From positions 1 to 6,393 of the forward strand of contig DAOVTF010000128.1 of NCBI GenBank assembly GCA_030633225.1: a stretch of DNA of 6,393 nucleotides, written 5' to 3'. The position numbers and the translations under genes were made by a program. Shown one piece after another: positions 1 to 6,099 of this stretch. The notes under the pieces are model-generated. The model made no database searches and had not been told where the DNA came from. It saw nothing but the letters and a program-made list of their open reading frames with translations. The stretch comes from Flavobacteriaceae bacterium. Lineage in GTDB: Bacteria > Bacteroidota > Bacteroidia > Flavobacteriales > Flavobacteriaceae. The stretch's first letter is position 1. The number at the start of each line of letters is the position of its first letter.

Positions 1-36
1 ACGCAAATAACAATATTAATTATTCAAATTTTAAAC

Positions 37-741
37 ATGAAAAAAATTAAACACATTTTAATACTAATGATTTTAGCAATAACTTTTGCAAGTTGTGGTA
101 CTTCGGTAAAAGTTACAGATGCATGGAAAGCAGATAATATTAGTACATTAAAAGGTGCTAAAATAATAGTAATTGCAAGAACTGATGATATGGTTTCTCG
201 TCAGCGTTTTGAACAAGAAATCGCAAATAGATTAAGAGCCGAAGGTGTTGATGCAACTGAAAGTTACAAGAAATTTCCTTCAATGAAACATAATGTAAAA
301 CGAACTAAAGAAGAGGTTAAACAAGCTGTTCAAATTTTTAAAAATGAAGGCTTTAAAGGAGCAGTGTTAACTGTTCTTAAAGATAAACAAAAGGAAATTG
401 TAACATCAGAAAGTGGTGGTTATACTTCAGGTGGTTATTATGGAGGCTATGGTGGTTATGGTATGGGATATGGTAGTCACTATGGTGGTTTTGGTGGTTA
501 CTACGGCAGGAGTTATTCTCCTTATGGCTATGGTTATGGTGGAGCTTATGTTCCTTCGGAAACTAGAACTTATACGTCTGAAACATACATTTTAGAAACT
601 GTAATTTATAATCTTGATCTTGAGCCAGGTAAGCAATTAATGTCAGTTATTTCTGTTGATATCACTGACCCAAAATCAGCCTCAGAAGTTGCTCCTAAAT
701 ATGCCGATAAAGTATTTGACGCTTTTAAAACTAAAACATAA
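37..741 (+). CDS. Putative lipoprotein with Gly/Tyr-rich insert, function unknown
   Basis: A 234-aa protein that I do not recognise as a named family. Residues 1-20 form a lipoprotein signal: Lys-rich start, hydrophobic stretch (about 7-18) and a lipobox-like FASC with the acylated Cys at 20, so the mature protein should be membrane-anchored. Residues 21-120 look like a compact alpha/beta domain, with a strand 'KIIVIARTDD' at 42-51, then a helix, then 'GFKGAVLTVLKD' at 105-116. Residues 127-171 are Gly/Tyr-rich low complexity, and 172-234 return to ordinary sequence ending in a predicted helix. The two flanking parts probably fold together, with the Gly/Tyr stretch as an exposed loop. The ATG at 37 follows A/T-rich DNA with no Shine-Dalgarno, as usual in Bacteroidota; the promoter must lie left of the window. 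A terminator follows closely, so it is probably the last or only gene of its transcript. The CDS call is firm; the role is unknown. Confidence 0.9.
   Translation: MKKIKHILILMILAITFASCGTSVKVTDAWKADNISTLKGAKIIVIARTDDMVSRQRFEQEIANRLRAEGVDATESYKKFPSMKHNVKRTKEEVKQAVQIFKNEGFKGAVLTVLKDKQKEIVTSESGGYTSGGYYGGYGGYGMGYGSHYGGFGGYYGRSYSPYGYGYGGAYVPSETRTYTSETYILETVIYNLDLEPGKQLMSVISVDITDPKSASEVAPKYADKVFDAFKTKT
415..549 (+). repeat. Low-complexity GGTGGTTAT-type repeats coding for a Gly/Tyr-rich segment
   Basis: Degenerate tandem units resembling GGTGGTTAT / TATGGT run through this stretch and encode residues 127-171 of the lipoprotein. By my count about 20 of the 45 residues are Gly and 14 are Tyr. The units are imperfect (GGA/GGC/GGT and TAT/TAC vary), so this is an old, diverged expansion rather than a recent perfect array. 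The reading frame stays open throughout. Confidence 0.75.
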
Positions 742-765
742 AAAAAATTATTTGTAATTTTTATG

Positions 766-799
766 AGGCTCAAGTATTTAAAACTTGAGCCTTTTTTTT
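766..799 (+). terminator. Rho-independent terminator after the lipoprotein gene
   Basis: A perfect 9-bp inverted repeat, GGCTCAAGT (767-775) and ACTTGAGCC (783-791), can be extended by one A-T pair (766/792). It encloses a 7-nt A/T loop and is followed by eight T residues (792-799). It lies 25 nt after the lipoprotein stop codon and separates that gene from the porin. Confidence 0.92.
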
Positions 800-828
800 G
801 CTTGAAATTTATTATTTTAGTACTTTAA
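797..828 (+). promoter_or_regulatory. Candidate weak promoter for the porin gene
   Basis: TTTG (797-800) lies 20 nt upstream of TACTTTAA (821-828), which matches the Bacteroidota layout TTTG - 17 to 23 nt - TAnnTTTG with two mismatches in the -7 element. Transcription would start around 833, leaving a very short leader before the ATG at 840. The -33 box overlaps the T-tract of the upstream terminator. The match is imperfect in AT-rich DNA, so this is tentative. Confidence 0.3.
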
Positions 829-839
829 ATAAACAAATA

Positions 840-2087
840 ATGAAAGCTACTAGAATCTTTTACTTTATTTTATTTACACCATTTTTATTGTTAAGTCAAA
901 ATTTTAATAACGATCGATTATTAACTGTTAGATCCAAAGATTCAATTAATAATAAAGCTCGAATTACTGGTAGTTTAGGTACAAATATTAAACTAAATGG
1001 TTATTATGATCTTTTTGGTGGTTTACAGGATAGTGAAACCTTTAATGTTGGAAATATAAATGTTTTTGGTACAGATGATTCCGATAGCTTTAAAATGGAC
1101 CTATATCAGACTCAAATTAAAATGGAAGGCCTTTTTGTTCAAAAAAACGGTAAAGATATTAAAGCAGTTGTTGAGTTTGATTTTTGGGGAGGAAATGGGC
1201 ATATGCGTTTAAGAAAAGCATTTGTTGAAACAGGGCATTGGCAAATTGGTCAAAACTGGAATAATTTTGGTGACGAAGATCTTTGGCCCAATATTATGGA
1301 GTGGGAGGGTCCGCCTTCAGGTATTTGGGTAAGATCGCCTCATATAAAATATTTTAACAACTTTAAAAATGAAAAATGGAGCTATTCTATAAGTATTGAG
1401 GCTCCTATTATAAATTATATCAGCTTTGAAGAAATTGAACCTTTGGTTGAAGAAGCATATCAGGTAACGCCGGATTTAACATTTGCTGTTTCTAAAAAAA
1501 TTAATGGCGGGCATTTACGTTTTTCTTCTATTCTTAGGAATATTAGATACGAATTAGATAGTAATCTAGATAATTTTATTGGTTATGGATTTTCTTTTAG
1601 TGGAATGTATGCCACTGAGCGAAAAAATAATTTTCAGTTTCAATTGGTTGGAGGAAAAGGGATAACAGCATATATGACTAGTATTGCCGGATTAGGTTAT
1701 GATGGATATCCTACGGTAAATAATCAAATTGATGCAACTCCAGCAGGGGGAGGTTGGCTATCATATGAGTATTTTTTTACACCCAAGTTGCACAGTAATA
1801 TTGTATTTGGGTACACTTATTATGATTTTAAGAATATGGAAAGGTTTTTATTAACTGATAATGATGAGATTCCTGAATTAATAGTAGAAGGTGATTTATT
1901 TAATTCACATTATTATGGAATATTCAATATTATGTATGAACCATTTGAGAGGGTAACAGTTGGGTTAGAATTAGATTATGGTGTTAAAAGTATAAAATGG
2001 AATGGCACTATAAATAATAATACTATTGATGACAATCAAGGAAGAGATGCGATGCGAATTAGTTTTGGTTTTATGTTCTATATCTAA
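840..2087 (+). CDS. DcaP-like outer-membrane porin
   Basis: A 415-aa outer-membrane beta-barrel protein resembling the DcaP family of trimeric porins, which pass small, often anionic solutes; the substrate here is unknown. Numbered from the ATG at 840, residues 1-20 are a signal peptide ending in LLLSQ. Family-like blocks follow: a first strand 'IKLNGYYDLFGG' (50-61), 'VEFDFWG' (111-117), 'MRLRKAFVETGHWQIGQNW' (122-140) with 'NFGDE' after it, and 'EGPPSGIWVRSPHIKY' (156-171). The rest alternates polar and aromatic residues in barrel strands, ending in 'MRISFGFMFYI'. I chose 840 because it puts the signal peptide at the N-terminus; an upstream in-frame TTG at 798 lies in the preceding terminator and would add 14 residues before it. 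There is no clear N-terminal coiled coil between signal and barrel, unlike Acinetobacter DcaP. The gene appears monocistronic. Confidence 0.85.
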   Translation: MKATRIFYFILFTPFLLLSQNFNNDRLLTVRSKDSINNKARITGSLGTNIKLNGYYDLFGGLQDSETFNVGNINVFGTDDSDSFKMDLYQTQIKMEGLFVQKNGKDIKAVVEFDFWGGNGHMRLRKAFVETGHWQIGQNWNNFGDEDLWPNIMEWEGPPSGIWVRSPHIKYFNNFKNEKWSYSISIEAPIINYISFEEIEPLVEEAYQVTPDLTFAVSKKINGGHLRFSSILRNIRYELDSNLDNFIGYGFSFSGMYATERKNNFQFQLVGGKGITAYMTSIAGLGYDGYPTVNNQIDATPAGGGWLSYEYFFTPKLHSNIVFGYTYYDFKNMERFLLTDNDEIPELIVEGDLFNSHYYGIFNIMYEPFERVTVGLELDYGVKSIKWNGTINNNTIDDNQGRDAMRISFGFMFYI

Positions 2088-2097
2088 GACATTAATT

Positions 2098-2135
2098 TTA
2101 TAAAGGCACCACTTATTATAATTTATTTTTTCTTT
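2098..2135 (+). terminator. Possible weak terminator after the porin gene
   Basis: The 35-nt gap between the convergent porin and methyltransferase genes holds an imperfect, mostly A-T stem. TTATAAAG (2098-2105) pairs with CTT..TATAA (2112-2121) with a 2-nt bulge, and is followed on the plus strand by a T-rich run (2122-2137). The stem is weak and the T-run lies inside the end of the opposite gene. I see no comparable U-tract for the minus-strand transcript. Confidence 0.25.
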
Positions 2136-2755
2136 TTATATAAAGTATAAATATACTTTCTTTTATCACCAGAAGGCATAGTATATTTAAAATTAAAGCT
2201 ATTTACAAATTCAAAGTCAACGCCAATATTATTCGTTATCATTTCTTGACTGTAACGATTAACATCTAATCCACTGCATTTAGAAGTACCATCTAAACTA
2301 AAAGCTGCAATTATTGCATTTCCTCCAGGTTTTACTAATTTATTAAGCAAAGAAAAGTAAGAATCTTTTTCTTCTTTGTCATTAAAAAAATGTAATACAG
2401 CTCTGTCATGCCAAAGATCAACAGGTTCTATAATATTTAAATTTGTTGAATTTGTTATGTCATCTTCAATAAACTTAACCCCTACATTTTTAGATTTTAA
2501 TCTTTTCTCTAAAATATCCAATGCATTGCTACTTAAATCATTTACTATATGATTATTATAACCTAGATCGATTAATTCATCGATCAATAGTGTAGCACCA
2601 GCTCCAATATGTAATATTCTAGAGTCCTCTTTAAGATTGCATTTTTGAATTAATTCTAAAGAGGGAATACAACTCTTTTCATACCAGCCTAGTTTATTTA
2701 TATCGGCATTATTATAAACTTTATTCCAATGAGATTTTAAATCAGTATTTGTCAT
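2123..2755 (-). CDS. Class I SAM-dependent methyltransferase
   Basis: A complete 210-aa Rossmann-type methyltransferase; the methyl acceptor cannot be told from sequence. It begins with the family pattern 'HWNKVYNN' (9-16) and 'LGWYEKS' (22-28). The SAM-binding motif I is 'ILHIGAGAT' (47-55), the acidic strand-2 end is 'VNDLS' (71-75), and a motif with an acidic pair is 'IEDDI' (96-100). The signature 'DLWHDRAVLHFF' (113-124), 'KPGG' (142-145) and 'KCSGLDVNRYS' (159-169) place it in a widespread family of small, poorly characterised methyltransferases distantly resembling TehB and thiopurine methyltransferases. Oddly, motif I has His49 where an Asp is usual. The ATG lies 26 nt after the carB stop with no terminator between, so it is probably transcribed with carB; a functional link is only inferred. 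Confidence 0.88.
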   Translation of the reverse strand: MTNTDLKSHWNKVYNNADINKLGWYEKSCIPSLELIQKCNLKEDSRILHIGAGATLLIDELIDLGYNNHIVNDLSSNALDILEKRLKSKNVGVKFIEDDITNSTNLNIIEPVDLWHDRAVLHFFNDKEEKDSYFSLLNKLVKPGGNAIIAAFSLDGTSKCSGLDVNRYSQEMITNNIGVDFEFVNSFNFKYTMPSGDKRKYIYTLYKKKK

Positions 2756-2781
2756 TATTTCAAATATAGCATTCAGTTAGT

Positions 2782-5631
2782 CTATTTGCTTAAATACATT
2801 TTACGTCTTGAATATAATTCATAAAACTGGTCATCTTTCAAACTGTCAATAAATAATATGCTTTCACCAGTTGATTTCATTTCGGGACCTAAATTTTTAT
2901 TCACATTTGGAAATTTATCAAAAGAGAAAACAGGTTGTTTTATTGCGTATCCTTCTAATCTTGGTTTGAAATCAAAATCGGTTACTTTATTTTCCCCAAG
3001 CATAACTTTAGTAGCATAATTAACATAAGGTTCATTATATGCTTTTGAAATAAAAGGAACTGTTCTAGAAGCTCTTGGGTTAGCTTCAATAATATAAACA
3101 ATATCATCTTTAATTGCAAATTGAATATTAATCAATCCAACTGTTTTTAAAGCCAATGCAATTTTTTTGGTATGATCTTTAATTTGTTGCATTACGAATT
3201 CTCCCAAATTAAAAGGAGGTAAAGTTGCGTTAGAATCACCAGAATGTACACCACAAGGTTCAATATGCTCCATGATACCGATGATATAAACATTTTCACC
3301 ATCACAAATTGCATCTGCTTCAGCTTCAATAGCTCCATCTAAATAATGGTCCAACAACAAAACATTATTAGGGATTCTTTTAAGAATTTTAATTACATGA
3401 TCCTCTAAATCTTGTTTGTTGATTACAATTTTCATACCCTGACCACCTAGAACATAGCTGGGGCGAACTAAAATAGGAAAATCTAATTCATCCGCTATTT
3501 TATCTGCTTCTTCGGCAGATGTAGCCGTTCCAAATTGAGGGAAAGGAATATCTAATTCTGTCAATAACTCTGAAAAATTACCTCTATCTTCTGCTAGATC
3601 TAAGGCTTCAAAACTAGTACCTATAATTTTTATTCCGTTTTTTTCTAATTTTTCAGATAGTTTTAATGCAGTTTGACCACCCAATTGAACTATAACTCCT
3701 TCAGGTTTTTCTAATTGGATAATATCCCAAATATGTTCCCAAAAAACTGGTTCAAAATATAATTTATCTGCTATGTCAAAATCTGTAGAAACTGTTTCGG
3801 GATTGCAATTGATCATTATGGTTTCATATCCACATTCTTTTGCTGCCAGAACACCATGAACACAGCAATAATCAAATTCTATTCCCTGTCCAATTCTATT
3901 TGGACCAGAACCTAAAACAACTATCTTTTTCTTTTTACTAACTATACTTTCATTTTCTGAATATGACTTACCGCTAACAATCATATCACTTTCAAAAGTA
4001 GAGTAGTAGTAAGGTGTTTCTGCTTTAAATTCAGCAGCACAGGTATCAACTATTTTAAAAACTCTATTGATATTTAGTTCTCTTCGTTTTTTATGAACTT
4101 CACTTTCCCAACATCCTATCATATAGGCTATTTGTCTATCAGCAAAACCTTTTTGTTTGGCTTCTAATAATAATTCTTTTGGCAAAGAATTTAATGCATT
4201 ATATGATGTTATTTCTTTTTCAAGAATATTCAAAGCTTCATATTCTTTTAAAAACCACATATCAATTTTAGTAATTTCATGAATTCTGTTCAATGGAATT
4301 CCAATTTGAATGGCATCATAAATTACAAAAACTCTATCCCAACTAGGATTTTGAAGTTTGCTAATTATTTTATCATAATCTTTAACCCCTTTACCATCAG
4401 CACCAATACCATTTCGACTAACTTCTAAAGATTGGGTTGCTTTATGTAGCGCTTCTTGAAAAGATCGCCCAATGCCCATTACTTCACCAACTGATTTCAT
4501 TTGTAAACCGATGGTTCTTTCAGATCCTTCGAACTTATCAAAATTCCAACGTGGTATTTTAACAATTACATAATCCAATGTTGGTTCAAAAAGTGCTGAA
4601 GTATTTTTTGTGATTTGATTTTCTAATTCATCTAAATGATATCCAATGGCAAGTTTTGATGCAATTTTAGCAATAGGATAACCTGTTGCCTTAGAGGCTA
4701 ACGCCGATGATCTAGAAACACGAGGATTTATTTCAATAGCTATTAAATCTTCTTTATGGTCAGGGCTCATAGCAAATTGTACATTACAACCACCAGCAAA
4801 ATCACCAATGGATCGCATCATTTTAATTGCCATATCTCTCATTCTTTGGTAAGCGGTGTCGCTTAGGGTCATGGCAGGAGCTACTGTTATAGAATCACCA
4901 GTATGAATTCCCATTGGATCCATATTTTCAATAGTACAAATAATAACTACATTATCATTTTTATCTCTTAAAAGTTCAAGTTCATACTCTTTCCAACCTA
5001 GTAATGCTTTATCAATTAAAACTTCATGAATTGGAGAAGCTTCTAATCCTCTTTGCAATAAACCATCAAAATCCTCTGGTTCATAAACAATTGATGCACC
5101 CGATCCACCTAATGTGAATGATGGCCGAATTACTAAAGGAAAACCAAATTCCTGTGCGATTTCCTTACCTTTTAAAAATGAAGCTGCTGTTTGTGACGGA
5201 GCTTGAGGTATTCCTATTTCATTCATTAAATTACGAAACTTCTCTCTGTCTTCAGTAATTTTAATAGCATCAATATCAACTCCAATAATATCAACATTAA
5301 AGTCTTCCCAAATACCTTTATCATCAGCTTCAATACATAAATTTAAAGCAGTTTGACCGCCCATTGTTGGCAAAACAGCGTCTATATTATGTTTTTTTAA
5401 TATTTCAATTATAGATTTTGTTGTTAAGGGCTTCAAATAAATATGGTCGGCCATTTGTGGGTCGGTCATTATTGTTGCTGGATTTGAATTGATCAAAACA
5501 ACTTCAATACCTTCTTCACGAATAGATCTTATTGCTTGTGTTCCAGAATAGTCAAACTCGCAAGCTTGACCAATAATAATAGGACCTGAACCTATAATTA
5601 GTATTGATTTTATGGATTTGTTTCTTGGCAT
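2782..5631 (-). CDS. carB: Carbamoyl-phosphate synthase large subunit, without C-terminal MGS domain
   Basis: Makes carbamoyl phosphate from bicarbonate, ammonia and two ATP, for pyrimidine and arginine synthesis. Ammonia comes from the glutaminase subunit CarA, which is not in this window. At 949 aa it has both synthetase halves: N-terminal 'GSGPIIIGQACEFDYSG' (14-30) with ATP-grasp residues Arg129, Arg169, His243, Gln285, Glu300, Asn302; and 'GSGPNRIGQGIEFDY' (574-588) with Arg683, Arg723, His796, Gln837, Glu849, Asn851. These match the E. coli positions, so catalysis should be intact. It stops right after the conserved 'LGPEMKSTGES' block (914-924), about where the E. coli MGS-like allosteric domain (UMP, IMP, ornithine; total 1073 aa) would begin. 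The stop is a clean TAG and I see no leftover MGS sequence downstream, so this is a lineage-type short form rather than a frameshift. No convincing promoter was found in 5632-5718; the rpmH terminator upstream implies a separate one. Confidence 0.97.
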   Translation of the reverse strand: MPRNKSIKSILIIGSGPIIIGQACEFDYSGTQAIRSIREEGIEVVLINSNPATIMTDPQMADHIYLKPLTTKSIIEILKKHNIDAVLPTMGGQTALNLCIEADDKGIWEDFNVDIIGVDIDAIKITEDREKFRNLMNEIGIPQAPSQTAASFLKGKEIAQEFGFPLVIRPSFTLGGSGASIVYEPEDFDGLLQRGLEASPIHEVLIDKALLGWKEYELELLRDKNDNVVIICTIENMDPMGIHTGDSITVAPAMTLSDTAYQRMRDMAIKMMRSIGDFAGGCNVQFAMSPDHKEDLIAIEINPRVSRSSALASKATGYPIAKIASKLAIGYHLDELENQITKNTSALFEPTLDYVIVKIPRWNFDKFEGSERTIGLQMKSVGEVMGIGRSFQEALHKATQSLEVSRNGIGADGKGVKDYDKIISKLQNPSWDRVFVIYDAIQIGIPLNRIHEITKIDMWFLKEYEALNILEKEITSYNALNSLPKELLLEAKQKGFADRQIAYMIGCWESEVHKKRRELNINRVFKIVDTCAAEFKAETPYYYSTFESDMIVSGKSYSENESIVSKKKKIVVLGSGPNRIGQGIEFDYCCVHGVLAAKECGYETIMINCNPETVSTDFDIADKLYFEPVFWEHIWDIIQLEKPEGVIVQLGGQTALKLSEKLEKNGIKIIGTSFEALDLAEDRGNFSELLTELDIPFPQFGTATSAEEADKIADELDFPILVRPSYVLGGQGMKIVINKQDLEDHVIKILKRIPNNVLLLDHYLDGAIEAEADAICDGENVYIIGIMEHIEPCGVHSGDSNATLPPFNLGEFVMQQIKDHTKKIALALKTVGLINIQFAIKDDIVYIIEANPRASRTVPFISKAYNEPYVNYATKVMLGENKVTDFDFKPRLEGYAIKQPVFSFDKFPNVNKNLGPEMKSTGESILFIDSLKDDQFYELYSRRKMYLSK

Positions 5632-5718
5632 TCTATTGTTATTATTTAAAAAAGTAAAGTTAATAAATAGATTTGCGGTTAATAGATTTAATTTTTATAA
5701 TTATTCACAATTAGATAT

Positions 5719-5751
5719 AAAAAAAGGTGTTACTAAAAAAAGTAACACCTT
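5719..5751 (-). terminator. Rho-independent terminator after rpmH
   Basis: A perfect 11-bp inverted repeat, AAGGTGTTACT (5724-5734) and AGTAACACCTT (5741-5751), with a 6-nt loop. Read on the minus strand it is followed by seven T residues (complement of 5719-5725, partly shared with the stem). It begins 22 nt past the rpmH stop and insulates rpmH from carB. Confidence 0.92.
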
Positions 5752-5773
5752 AATATATTTTTTAAAAAATACA

Positions 5774-5932
5774 TTATTTTTTATGGCTTGGCTCAGATGA
5801 AACTGAAACTTTATGTCTTCCTTTAGCTCTTCTTCTAGCTAAAATTTTTCTACCGTTAACACTAGACATTCTCTCTCTAAATCCGTGTTTATTTTTTCTC
5901 TTTCTTTTTGATGGTTGGAATGTTCTTTTCAT
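5774..5932 (-). CDS. rpmH: Large ribosomal subunit protein bL34
   Basis: A 52-aa, strongly basic protein that is plainly bL34, a component of the 50S subunit. It begins '[12 protein letters not shown]', continues 'NKHGFRERM' and '[16 protein letters not shown]' (26-41) and ends '[10 protein letters not shown]' before TAA. Length and every conserved block are typical. It has its own promoter (5985-6014) and a strong terminator, so it is a single-gene unit. It is not next to rnpA or dnaA here, where rpmH sits in many other bacteria; its neighbours are carB downstream and a divergent dehydrogenase gene. The start follows A-rich DNA without a Shine-Dalgarno sequence. A plus-strand reading frame of 62 codons (5612-5800) overlaps its 3' end but is not a credible gene. 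Confidence 0.97.
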   Translation of the reverse strand: MKRTFQPSKRKRKNKHGFRERMSSVNGRKILARRRAKGRHKVSVSSEPSHKK

Positions 5933-5948
5933 TTCTAGATATCTTTAT

Positions 5949-5964
5949 GTATGCTTGTATGCTT
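5949..5964. repeat. Perfect 8-bp tandem repeat in the rpmH leader
   Basis: GTATGCTT occurs twice in direct tandem (plus-strand reading; AAGCATAC twice in the rpmH transcript). It lies 17-32 nt upstream of the rpmH start codon, within the predicted leader. It could be chance slippage or a regulatory or protein-binding element. Confidence 0.6.
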
Positions 5965-5984
5965 CGTTTTCTTTAAAAGTCCGG

Positions 5985-6014
5985 CAAATATACAAAGAGT
6001 TTTAGTTCTGGCAA
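5985..6014 (-). promoter_or_regulatory. Bacteroidota-type promoter for rpmH
   Basis: Read on the minus strand, TTG (6014-6012) is followed after 19 nt by TATATTTG (5992-5985), an exact match to the TAnnTTTG -7 element of the Bacteroidota primary sigma factor, with correct spacing. Transcription would start near 5979, giving a leader of about 47 nt before the rpmH ATG. Confidence 0.72.
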
Positions 6015-6033
6015 GCAGGTTTCTAAAAAAAAC

Positions 6034-6072
6034 TTAACAATTTCGCATAGTTTTTAACAATTTAAAAATTGT
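6034..6072. promoter_or_regulatory. Direct repeats and palindrome upstream of the dehydrogenase gene
   Basis: TTAACAATTT occurs at 6034-6043 and again at 6054-6063, exactly 20 bp apart (about two helical turns). The second copy overlaps a 16-bp palindrome, ACAATTT-AA-AAATTGT (6057-6072). TACTTTTA at 6072-6079 could be a weak -7 element, though no TTG lies at the expected distance upstream. The arrangement would suit an operator for a dimeric regulator, but AT-rich DNA yields such patterns by chance. Confidence 0.35.
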
Positions 6073-6099
6073 ACTTTTACAAAAATTAAAGAATGAAAT

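Noticed and set aside
413..595. A 60-codon plus-strand open frame inside the lipoprotein gene, rich in Met and Val
   Set aside because: It is the +1 shadow of the Gly/Tyr repeat (GGTGGTTAT read out of frame gives Val/Met/Trp) and has no independent start signal or recognisable domain.
798..839. A longer porin N-terminus starting from TTG at 798
   Set aside because: It starts in the terminator T-tract and puts 14 extra residues in front of a good signal peptide; ATG 840 is far more likely.
5649..5662. Minus-strand TAACTTTA and TACTTTTT as -7 elements for carB
   Set aside because: Both match only partly and neither has a TTG at the expected distance; common in such AT-rich sequence, so no carB promoter was annotated.
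5668..5675. TAGATTTG on the plus strand, an exact TAnnTTTG match between rpmH and carB
   Set aside because: No TTG lies 17-23 nt upstream, and it points antisense into rpmH with no gene on that strand to drive.
5612..5800. A 62-codon plus-strand open frame spanning the carB start, the rpmH terminator and the rpmH 3' end
   Set aside because: It is antisense to two certain genes, runs through a perfect terminator hairpin, and its Phe/Leu/Lys/Asn-rich product reflects AT-rich DNA.
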